Source: Deltaproteobacteria bacterium (lineage in GTDB: Bacteria; Desulfobacterota; Desulfarculia; Adiutricales; Adiutricaceae). From it: a DNA stretch of 64,000 nucleotides. Position 1 is the first letter of the stretch, and the number at the start of each line of letters is the position of its first letter. The translations under genes were made by a program, and so were the position numbers. Of the stretch, positions 29,132 through 37,077 are shown piece after piece. The stretch is from assembly GCA_031276865.1 (NCBI GenBank), contig JAISMF010000077.1, forward strand, positions 18,350 to 82,349. The letters run 5' to 3'. A model generated the notes under the pieces. That model saw only the letters and a list, made by a program, of their open reading frames with translations, was not told where the DNA came from and did no database searches.

Positions 29132-29683
29132 GTGGGCCTCGCCTGCATGAACTCGGACCTGGAAACCAACCAGGGCCACCGGGTGAACGACGTGGGCGTG
29201 GACCAGGAGCTTCCTAAAATCGCCCGGGACCCGGCGCTTCCGGACCTCCTGGTCCACCACAGACCGGTCGATCTAAAGTACGCCGATCGGGAGGGATTCG
29301 CGGTCATGCTCGCGGGCCACAACCACGGGGGCCGGGCGTTTTCGGGAAATCTCCCGATCCGGCTAATCTTCCCCTACGTGTTGGGTCGCTACGACGCGGG
29401 CGGCGCGAAGCTTTTGGTCTCCCAGGATGTGGGCGCCTTCGGACCGGTCGCGCGCCTGGGAACGGAGAGCGAGCTCCAGTTCATCCGCCTGGTGCCGGCG
29501 CCCGCTCAGGCGTCCCTCCCGCGTTCCTTCCGGGCGACCGACGACCGCCAGGACGCCGCCGCGGCCCCGAAAGAGGGCGTTTCCGGAAACCCTTCGCCCT
29601 CCGACCGGAAAGAGGCGTCGGGGTCAGGGTCTCCGGCGGCCGGAGACCCGCGGAAGGAGTCGAGGCCCGTGAATCCCGCTTAA
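29132..29683 (+). pseudogene. C-terminal fragment of a calcineurin-like phosphoesterase
   Basis: The readable part shows LLVHHRPVDL, the metal-binding MLAGHNHGGRAF and LLVSQDVGAFGPVARLG, the last third of a YkuE-like metallophosphoesterase that cleaves phosphomonoesters or diesters using two metal ions. The N-terminal metal motifs (DxH, GDxxD, GNHD) are absent because the sequence switches abruptly from AT-rich IS630 debris to GC-rich core-type DNA near 29130. The C-terminal 60 residues are low-complexity Pro/Ser/Asp. The GTG used by the track is not a credible native start. I infer beheading by the insertion sequence or a deletion. Confidence 0.7.
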
Positions 29684-30298
29684 CTGAGCGCGCGCTTGAC
29701 GGCCGGCCCCGGGAAGTAAAATCCGCCGTCATAAGTCCGGGCGAGGGCCCGCGCGCCGCGCCATCGACGCCCATGCGGCGGTGGCGAGCGGGGGCCGAAC
29801 GGCCGGTTTCGCGGCTTTGCGGCGATGGGTAAAATATTTTGAATCTATATATAGTTAAATTTTAATAAAATATACAAAAATTAAAAAAAGCGCATGGCAC
29901 AATTGGAACATCTTTTCCTCCATGGTAAAATTTCGGCGAAAAGGACGCCTTCGACGCCGCCGCCACGGCCGGAGCCCGCTTCGGGGGGCGGGTCTGGGAA
30001 GATCCAGTCGACAGGGAAGGCGGGCGGGGGAATAAAACCGCCCGAGCCGTACTTGACAGCTCCGACGCCGCGCGACGGAGCCCCTCCGTTTTTCATTCGC
30101 TGCCGATTGTTATTGCCTTTCATCCGGTTATCGCCTCCGAGGGTGTTCAACGGCGCCGACTCCGGCGCCGGATTTTTCAGCCTGCTTCAGATTTTGTTCA
30201 AGCGGCTCAGAAACATGGACGGATTTAAGCCGTTTTAAGGCGATACGCTCACACCCAAAATGTTTTCCCGGAGCGTTCCGGAGCGGTTCATGAAAATA

Positions 30299-30509
30299 GG
30301 GTTTGTCCGCGATATGATGTAGGATAATTTATGCAAAGTCTTGTTATTTAAAAGGTAAATTAATTTTTTAATATTGTATACTTCTATTTATATCGAAATG
30401 TTAGTCTTTAGATCGTATTGACTAAACATTTAGTCGTATGTGAGACACAGGTTAAAACATGAAGTTTAATATTGAATTTTTACTAACACATCATATCGCG
30501 GAAAAACCC
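30299..30509. mobile_element. 211-bp palindromic-ended element, family 2, copy 1
   Basis: It begins GGGTTTGTCCGCGATATGATGT and ends ACATCATATCGCGGAAAAACCC. The immediate flanks are ATGAAAATA and ATGAAAATG, an apparent 9-base target duplication with one mismatch. A second copy sits at 63787. The interior is AT-rich and non-coding. It is a non-autonomous transposon (MITE) of an element class that duplicates 8-9 bases. Confidence 0.8.
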
Positions 30510-30773
30510 ATGAAAATGGAGATGGAAAAAACTAAAAAAAAGAAAATTAATTCAAACAATCCGCCGGATATATGCAAAATATGCCCCTAAGACCCAGCGG
30601 TAAAATGATTTTTTTGAAGAGACTGAAATTATTTTTTGTCGAAAAAAATGATTAAACGTGAAAAAAATTAAACCTTTTAAAAATAAAACGCGCCGGACGA
30701 CCAAAAATTCAACTAATCTAAAAATATTAAAAACACGTCATCTCCGCCGGCGAAAGAAAATGCGAAAAAAAGC

Positions 30774-30802
30774 TTGACATGCGTTATTTGTTCCCCTACT
30801 AT
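30774..30802 (+). promoter_or_regulatory. Near-consensus promoter without an obvious gene
   Basis: TTGACA is followed after exactly 17 bases by TACTAT. Downstream is only ATGAGCATTCAACCGTGA, a 5-codon frame, then the unrecognised GTG ORF at 30826. It could drive a small RNA or a decayed gene. Confidence 0.5.
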
Positions 30803-31527
30803 CTTGTCATCATGAGCATTCAACCGTGACGGGAGCGTCCCGCTGTCGTTTTCCTAAATCTTTCATCTTTCCGTTTTCCATAAACCTTATTTCCGGCGCC
30901 GATTATCCCAACCGCTTCTTAGCACCCAGCCTAGTAATAGCTAAAATAATAGAGGTAAAGGAAGGGCGTCATGAGAGCGTCATAATTATGTTGGCCATTG
31001 AACCGCCATCGGACGCCATCGTCAAGTCCAGCTGATTGTCGGAGCGGGAAGTTCTCGCCCTCCGCGACAGTTTGCGAAGTTACTATAGCCACATAGACCT
31101 CTCCAAGTTCCTCTTCAAGTTCGAGAGTACTGAAACGTTACCAAGTCGCCCTCGGTGAACGGATACAATTTTTTTAGAGGGATATTTTCGATGGTTCCAA
31201 GCCTCCGAAATTACTGAAAAACTTTCATGCGCTCACTGACGGAAAAGGCTCAGGCCTTTCGTGAGCGTTTAATTCGAAAACCTGATTTTTTTTGAGATTT
31301 TCCCAAATTCAAGCATTAGGGGATCAATTCAGGCTCCAATACGCCCTTCCAGCCCTCCCTTTGATGAAATAATGGATGGGGACGGCTATAGCGCCTGAAT
31401 GCTTACCACCTTTTTTTCCTTTAGTTGATCGAAGGAATGGGCCAGCGGCCAGTCTCCGCCCATTTCCAGCCTTAAGGCGAGGCTTCCAACTCCGCCTTTG
31501 AACCAGAACGGAGCTGAAATAATTCCC

Positions 31528-32826
31528 ATGACCGACGATCGAAACCGCGAAGACGGGCGAAACAGATCTGACGCCGAGGCGCCGTGTTCCGAACCACCTC
31601 AGAGCGCGTCTTCGGAATCAACAGTCGCCGACAACGCCGAATCGGCTGACAGCGCGAACGGTGGAAACCCGGGCGTCAAAAGCCCTTTTGGACAAAAGGA
31701 ACCGCATAACCGCCTGTCGAAGGATCATGTTTTCAAGCTAATTTTCCAATTTCTCTTCTTTATTTCGAATGGGTTAGCAGAGCTGTTCGCTAATTCGCGT
31801 GAAGTACGGGGATCGCGTGACAGTAATTTTGGGTTATCGCCCAAGCTCACCAGCTTCAAGACCGTTAAGAGACACCCGACTACCCGCACCGTGCCAATAT
31901 TTGAAGTTAACAATGATTTCGCCATTTTACTCAAGGATGGAAGGGTGCTCATTGAATTTGAGTCCTTTATAAAACCTCACGAAGAAATGACGAAATTGCT
32001 AAAGAGTTTACTAGCCTTATTATTGGAAAACGACCCTCCCGTTTCGAAAAACCAGAGGGAGCCTTTCCTTTTACTCATCTATACCGGGGCCCAGAAGTTC
32101 CCGGATTCGGCCTTCTGGCGGGGCTTCGGCACCCTGAATTTCAGGGTCATTTGTCTTAACGAGCTGGACGCGGAAAAGGAGATTGCGGAATTGCGGGAAA
32201 AGGTCAATAAGAATCCCGAATTTAAAACTCGGAGCGTCTGGGTCCTGTTTCTCCTCCTTTTCCCGCCTCTGGCGAAAAAGTTCCATCGGAAACGCCTGTC
32301 CGACTGCGCGGCCCTGGCTCTCAAAATACTTGACAACCGGTTAAAAGAGGATTATTTTAAGTGCATGAAGACGCTCTACGGCCCAGCTCTAGGCGCTATA
32401 GGCCAGGCCGATTGGACAACGGAGGAGAGTTTAATCATGAAATCCACAGCCGTCCCCATGCCTCCCGAACTGAATAACATCGACGTGGTGTCGCAAACTG
32501 ACGAACTTTGGTGGATCAAACTCGAATATAAGAAGGAACTGAAGAAGGCTGTGAAGAAGGCCGCGAAGAAGGCCGCGAAGAAGGCCGCGAAGAAGGCCGC
32601 GAAAGAGGCCGCGAAAGAGGCCGCGAAAGAGGCCGCGAAGAAGCTTAAGGCCGCGAAAGAGGCCGCGAAAGAGGCCGAGGAGAAGCTTAAGGCCGCGAAA
32701 GAGGCCGAGGAGAAGAATTCTAAGGAGATCGCCTCCAAGCTCCTTTTGGAAGGCTTGTCCTTGGAGAAAATCTCCGAAATCACCGGCCTGTCTCTGGAAC
32801 AGGTGAAGTCCCTCTCCCCAGCCTGA
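31528..32826 (+). CDS. Rpn/PD-(D/E)XK transposase-like protein with Lys/Ala tail
   Basis: The 432-residue protein (or 442 from the TTG at 31498) resembles the Rpn family of recombination-promoting nuclease/transposase-like proteins. A polar N-terminus precedes the core SKDHVFKLIFQFLF and DGRVLIEFESFIKPHEEM, which fit the family's conserved D...F and D...IEF positions, although the typical Gln/Lys of the nuclease site is not evident. The C-terminus ASKLLLEGLSLEKISEITGLSLEQVKSL is characteristic. Between core and tail lies a helical repeat of KKAA/KEAA/KLKAAKEAE units (about residues 338-400), encoded by near-identical 12-base units. The gene stands alone with strong terminators after it. Function is uncertain. 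Confidence 0.65.
   Translation: MTDDRNREDGRNRSDAEAPCSEPPQSASSESTVADNAESADSANGGNPGVKSPFGQKEPHNRLSKDHVFKLIFQFLFFISNGLAELFANSREVRGSRDSNFGLSPKLTSFKTVKRHPTTRTVPIFEVNNDFAILLKDGRVLIEFESFIKPHEEMTKLLKSLLALLLENDPPVSKNQREPFLLLIYTGAQKFPDSAFWRGFGTLNFRVICLNELDAEKEIAELREKVNKNPEFKTRSVWVLFLLLFPPLAKKFHRKRLSDCAALALKILDNRLKEDYFKCMKTLYGPALGAIGQADWTTEESLIMKSTAVPMPPELNNIDVVSQTDELWWIKLEYKKELKKAVKKAAKKAAKKAAKKAAKEAAKEAAKEAAKKLKAAKEAAKEAEEKLKAAKEAEEKNSKEIASKLLLEGLSLEKISEITGLSLEQVKSLSPA
32545..32715 (+). repeat. 12-base coding repeat (Lys-Lys/Glu-Ala-Ala)
   Basis: Tandem copies of AAGGCCGCGAAG and AAAGAGGCCGCG encode KKAA and KEAA units in the Rpn-like gene. Because the unit is a multiple of three, copy-number change would lengthen or shorten a charged helix without breaking the frame. 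Confidence 0.8.
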
Positions 32827-32865
32827 CCTCTCAAAATCGGTTTTCCGGCTCCCGGCCCTGAGAGG

Positions 32866-32894
32866 GTCCCCCAACTGGGGGACGCGTCTTTTTT
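32866..32894 (+). terminator. Terminator after the Rpn-like gene
   Basis: A 7-bp GC stem (GTCCCCC AACT GGGGGAC) is followed by GCGTC and a run of six T. It lies 40 bases beyond the stop codon. Confidence 0.75.
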
Positions 32895-32917
32895 CCGCTT
32901 CCCACCCGTATAAATTC

Positions 32918-32961
32918 CCGCCAGGGCGGTCGCGTTCGGCCGTCCTGGCGGTCTTTATCTG
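32918..32961 (+). terminator. Second hairpin terminator after the Rpn-like gene
   Basis: CCGCCAGGGCGGTC and its complement GGCCGTCCTGGCGG form a long stem followed by TCTTTAT. It is tandem with the terminator 50 bases upstream. Confidence 0.65.
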
Positions 32962-33198
32962 GGGGGTCTCCACCCCCGTTCCTTCCGACTCCGCTCCGCC
33001 AGTTTTCCCAGGGCTTTCACGCATCCCCCACCAGCCCGTCGCGCTCCCCCGTTCGAAAACCGCGAAGGCCCTCTTCGCGGACTAAAGAGCGCCTGCTCTC
33101 ATCCCATTCCCTCTCTTTTTTAGCGCCCGCCCTTTTTTAGCAACAGAAGATATAACTGCGATATATATAGTTATTTATAATTAACTATACCTCATTTT

Positions 33199-33525
33199 GT
33201 ACTTTAAAGGAACGTTCAACTTCAGGGAAAAACGCTGGAAACTTACCTGAAAATTGACGGGCGCGCCAAAAAAATAGTTTCTTTTACCGGTTGGCCGCAA
33301 CATATCGCGATTAGGTTGCTTATCAGAAGCTGGAGCAAACAACGCGATATGTATGATTTTCCATGTTCAAACATACCGCGATTTGTACTTTAAAGGAGCG
33401 GTCAACTTCGGGGAAAAACGCTGGAAACTTAGCTGGGAATTGCCGGACGCTCCAAATAAATAGGTTCTTCTACTACTTGACCGCGATATATTTAGGTTGG
33501 GTTGCTTGTTGGAGGCGCCCCTAAT
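33199..33525 (+). repeat. Direct repeat with 186-base period
   Basis: GTACTTTAAAGGAACGTTCAAC at 33199 recurs as GTACTTTAAAGGAGCGGTCAAC at 33385. Similarity continues through GGGAAAAACGCTGGAAACTTA and onward for about 140 bases. Both units contain CGCGATAT-type palindromic cores. It is a non-coding tandem duplication or two adjacent element copies. Confidence 0.7.
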
Positions 33526-33742
33526 TAAATAGATTTAGTTAAATTAATACTTAAAAACATAAATTAGATATTAAACATTCCCGCGGAACCGCTTCGCCCC
33601 CGGGGCTTAAGCGGGGGAAGCCCCCTTTGGCTCCCTTTGACTTGCCTTTAGCGGGAGCTTATTATATTGTTTTCGCGAGAGTCACGCCTCCCGATTCCGG
33701 CCTGGATTCGTTTTTCCGGCTCCCGTTTCTCCATTTCTCCAC

Positions 33743-33785
33743 GGCTCACCCTCCCCGCCCGTCTACGGGCGGGGAGGGTGAGCCG
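33743..33785 (+). promoter_or_regulatory. Perfect leader hairpin before pfaD
   Basis: GGCTCACCCTCCCCGCCCG TCTA CGGGCGGGGAGGGTGAGCC is a 19-bp perfect stem ending 13 bases before the pfaD ATG, with no T-run after it. In an mRNA leader it would crowd the ribosome-binding region, so it is a candidate translational control or attenuation structure. Confidence 0.55.
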
Positions 33786-33798
33786 GAAGCGGCCAACA

Positions 33799-35355
33799 AT
33801 GTCCAACTCTCTTTTCCTCGACAATCTGCTAACCGCCCTCTACGACCCCCTGGAACCCATCTACCTGAAATCGGGCGGCGAGATGGCCGTCCACGGCGAC
33901 TGCGGGATAACCGCCATGATCCCCCCCATCGCCCCGGGAAACTTCGGCTCCAAGGCCTTCCGCAAGGAATTCAACCTCCGCTTCGCCTACATGGCCGGAG
34001 CCATGGTGGGGGGCATAAGCTCGGTCACCATGGTGGAGGCCCTGGCCCAGGCGGATCTCCTCGGCGTCTTCGGGGCCTCGGGGCTCGCGCCGGAGGCGGT
34101 GGAGGACGCGGTCGCGCGGCTAGGAAAGGACTTACCGGGTAAAAGCTTCGGCTCGTGCCTGATCCACACCCCCCAGGACCCCGAGCTGGAGCGGAAGATT
34201 GTGGACATCTACCTCAAACACAAGGTGTCCCTGGTGGAGGCCTCGGCCTTCCTCCAAATTTCCCCCGCGCTCGTCTTGTACCGTCTAAGCGGGTTAAGGG
34301 AGCTTCCCGACGGCTACATCGTGGCCCCCAACAGGATCGTCGCCAAATGCTCCCGGGTGGAGCTGGCCCGCCGCTTCTTCAGCCCGCCCCCCGAAAAGAT
34401 CGTGAAAAGCCTTCTGGAGAATAAACTCATAACCCCCTCCGAGGCCGAGCTGTCCCGCTACATACCCATGGCCCAGGATCTAACGGCCGAGGCCGACTCC
34501 GGCGGACACACCGACTTCCGGCCGGCCATCACCCTGTGGCCCAGCATGCTCCACCTGGCCGAGGAGTACACCCGCAAATTCGACTACCTCCAGCCGCTGC
34601 GGGTGGGGGCCGCGGGCGGACTGGGCACCCCGGCCGCCCTCCAGGTGGCCCAGGACATGGGCTGCTCCTATTTCGTGACCGGTTCCATCAACCAGAGCTG
34701 CGTGGAATCGGGACTCTCCCCCCGGGGAAAGGAGCTCCTGGCCAAGGCCGGACAGACCGACGTGTCCGCCGCCCCGGCGGCGGACATGTTCGAGCTGGGG
34801 GCCAAAGTGCAGGTGCTTAAATACGGCACCCTCTTCGCGCCCCGGGCCCAGAAGCTCGCGGAACTCTACCGCTCCTGCGCCGCGCCGGAGGACATACCGG
34901 CGGACGAGGTCCAGGCCTTGGAGGAGAAGATATTTAAAAAACCCCTCTCCGAGGTCTGGCGCGAGACCGAGGAGTTCTTCCAAAAGAGGGATCCGGCGCA
35001 ACTTAAAAAGGCTGAAAATCCCAAATACAAGCTCGCTTTGATGTTCCGCTGGTACCTGGGCCAGGCCTCCCGCTGGGCCATCGCCGGAAACGAGGAGCGC
35101 CGCGCCGACTGGGCCATTTTCACGGGCCCCTCCATGGGCGCCTTCAACGAGTGGGCGCAGGGAAGCCATTACGAGGATCCCTCCCGACGCCGGGTGGTCG
35201 ATCTGGCCTTCAACCTCCTCTACGGCCTGGCCGTCCTGAAACGCCTGACCCTGGCCCGGGATCTGGGACTTCTTCCGGACGATCAGATGTCGACCTTGAA
35301 ACCCCTACCTCCGGAGCAGCTGGCGGACTACATTTCCATCAATCCCAACCTCTGA
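33799..35355 (+). CDS. pfaD: PUFA-synthase enoyl reductase PfaD (Pfa1)
   Basis: This FMN-dependent, nitronate-monooxygenase-like TIM-barrel acts as the trans enoyl reductase of PUFA and related polyketide-like lipid synthases. The ATG at 33799 gives 518 residues, the usual PfaD size. The track ORF starting at 33667 only adds unrelated residues across a hairpin. Recognisable stretches are AYMAGAMVGGISSVTMVEALAQADLLGVFGASGL, SFGSCLIHTPQDPELE, EADSGGHTDFRPA, VGAAGGLGTPAA and FVTGSINQSCVESG, then VSAAPAADMFELGAKVQVLKYGTLFAPRAQKL. It precedes the two megasynthase genes on the same strand but is separated by 1.7 kb, so it probably has its own promoter. The order ER first matches the myxobacterial pfa1-pfa2-pfa3 arrangement. 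Confidence 0.93.
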   Translation: MSNSLFLDNLLTALYDPLEPIYLKSGGEMAVHGDCGITAMIPPIAPGNFGSKAFRKEFNLRFAYMAGAMVGGISSVTMVEALAQADLLGVFGASGLAPEAVEDAVARLGKDLPGKSFGSCLIHTPQDPELERKIVDIYLKHKVSLVEASAFLQISPALVLYRLSGLRELPDGYIVAPNRIVAKCSRVELARRFFSPPPEKIVKSLLENKLITPSEAELSRYIPMAQDLTAEADSGGHTDFRPAITLWPSMLHLAEEYTRKFDYLQPLRVGAAGGLGTPAALQVAQDMGCSYFVTGSINQSCVESGLSPRGKELLAKAGQTDVSAAPAADMFELGAKVQVLKYGTLFAPRAQKLAELYRSCAAPEDIPADEVQALEEKIFKKPLSEVWRETEEFFQKRDPAQLKKAENPKYKLALMFRWYLGQASRWAIAGNEERRADWAIFTGPSMGAFNEWAQGSHYEDPSRRRVVDLAFNLLYGLAVLKRLTLARDLGLLPDDQMSTLKPLPPEQLADYISINPNL

Positions 35356-37077
35356 GGCCTCCCGTCGTCCCCGGGCCCCCCGCCGGATCCCCGGGGGAAC
35401 TCCGCCTTGGCGCCGGGTTCTTCAAGAGTTAAAACCCTTTGAAACTTCCGCTTCTGAAAAAATTGGCAAAGGCTTGGGGGGGGGACGCGAAACAGGCGAA
35501 AAAACGCGCGATTATGAAATTACGGGAAACATGAAACGGCAATCGAATTCGACCGCGTGAAACCCTAAATTTTTCCGCCGCCGTTTCGCCTCGTCAAGTT
35601 TCGTCTCCCCTCTAAAAACAAAGGCGTCAGCAAGATATTTTTCGGGGGGCGTTTACCGCGACAACTTTTTTGAGCGGCCGAAAACGCCCACACCCGTTTC
35701 AATCATCTAATTCGCGTCCGAAACGCTCTTCTCGACGCTTTGTTTCCGCGCTTATCCGCAAGCGTCGATTTAAAGGAATCATGGGTTTTTCTTGTGAATT
35801 CAACTTCAATAATTTTTTATTCATTTTTTTCACACGCCAAATCAATTTCAAAATTTCTTATGGATGAGTATGTTTCATCTCCGTCATCGACATGTGTTTT
35901 GCGAATATATCGGTGAATTACGCGTCACCCCGGCGGACGAAAGTTAAAGCGTTAGAATGAAGAGGTTCCCCCCTTTATCCGGATCTTTCCAATATTTAAC
36001 CGCCGGAGAGATAATGATGGAGGTTTTCCAAAAAAACACCCGAAGCGGAGGATAATCCGGAGAGGGCGTTCGCGAAAATTTCCTTTAACAGGGGTCATCG
36101 CCTTTTAGGACGCCGCTTTGCGATTTTTCCCCTTTTTTGAGATTAGTTTTTTTCATCCTCCACGTTGGAATACGCCTGATGGAAATGTTTTAAGCGCCCG
36201 CCCTCCGCTTCCGTTCAACCGAGGATTTTAGTTCGCGAATAGGGGGCGACCCCGCCATTGTTCCCGAGACCTCTTTTCCCAATCTCGACTCGCGGGGAAA
36301 GTCCCCCTGGGAATTTATTTCCGCCGCGGAAACTTTAACCCATAGCGCGGCGGCGATAAAAACCGAATTCATAAAAAACGCTCCCTCGCCAAACCTTTTC
36401 GTTTCCCAGTCGTCTCCGTAGTCGCTTCCCGCGCCTCCGCCCGCGGCCCTCCAACTTGTCCAGGCCGTCCCGGGCGAGCTTTTCACCCCCCTTTCCCCCC
36501 GTTAATTTAAAACCGTTTTCCGCCTCCCCCCGGCCGTCCCCGCCCTCCGCCGGCGGCTCCGGCGGCTCCGGCCGTTTCGCGGGGGCGAAGGGCGAGCTCC
36601 GAAAAAGGGCGCCCCAATTCGGGGCTCGACTGCGAACGCGTCCGGTAAAGGGCCCCGGTCCTTTTTCCCCGCTTATCTTTTTCCCCCGCCCGCCTCTTTT
36701 CCGATCAAACGATCGTGCGGAAAACCGCTTTCCGCGGGCTTAAGCCTCCCCCGGCTTCGAGACGGAGCGGAAATCAGGCCCGAAGCTTCCGGAAAGAGGC
36801 CGGAAACCAATCCCCAAGAGCCCGAAGAGGGCGCCGGGCGCCTTGAATCGGGAGGCGTAAAAATGCTAAAATGTTCCGTTTCTTAGCAGGCTGTTCTCCG
36901 AGAGCCACCTTTTTCCCCCGGACCCCGTCCCCGGGCCCCTTTCGCCTTCTTTCCCGCCGTTTTCCGGCTCTCGCGGGTGGAACGGCTTTTTCTTTGACAA
37001 GCCCTCTTTTTCATCCGGTCGCGCTCTTCGCCGCCCCCTCGAGTTCGGGAGGGCGAAGGGCGCGCCCTCCAGGTTTT
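35356..37077. other. Spacer between pfaD and pfaA
   Basis: About 1.7 kb. It contains a family 1 inverted-repeat element (35924-36012) and otherwise mixed GC-rich/AT-rich DNA. The short ORFs at 35670, 36190 and 36456 have no recognisable features and overlap shadows on the other strand. Confidence 0.5.
35924..36012. repeat. Inverted-repeat element, family 1, copy G
   Basis: The ends are GTCACCCCGGCGGACGAAAGTTAAAG and CTTTCCAATATTTAACCGCCGGAGAGAT. The interior GTTAGAATGAAGA...TTCC resembles that of copy B (GTTAGACGTGAGAATGAAGATGTTCC), so copies B and G form a subfamily. Confidence 0.7.

Larger units (their letters stand above)
29684..31527. other. Spacer with a mobile element and an orphan promoter
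   Basis: No gene is supported. It contains a 211-base inverted-repeat element (30299-30509), a near-consensus promoter at 30774, and a hairpin at about 31230-31268 (CGCTCAC...GTGAGCG with inner GGAAAAGGC/GCCTTTC) before the Rpn-like gene. The 69-codon ORF at 30826 beginning GTG is unrecognised. Confidence 0.45.
32962..33798. other. Spacer with tandem repeats upstream of pfaD
   Basis: No gene is supported. It holds a 186-base-period direct repeat (33199-33525), an inverted pair ACATATCGCG/CGCGATATGT (33300-33352), and a perfect hairpin just before pfaD (33743-33785). Confidence 0.5.

Noticed and set aside
29881-30238. Overlapping ORFs on both strands (114 and 89 aa)
   Set aside because: Both are low-complexity Pro/Gly-rich, mutually antisense, and without ribosome-binding site or similarity.
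36871-37077. Upstream extension of the pfaA ORF
   Set aside because: These 69 residues are Arg/Pro/Phe-rich and unlike PfaA N-termini; the KS domain begins about 15 residues after the ATG at 37078.
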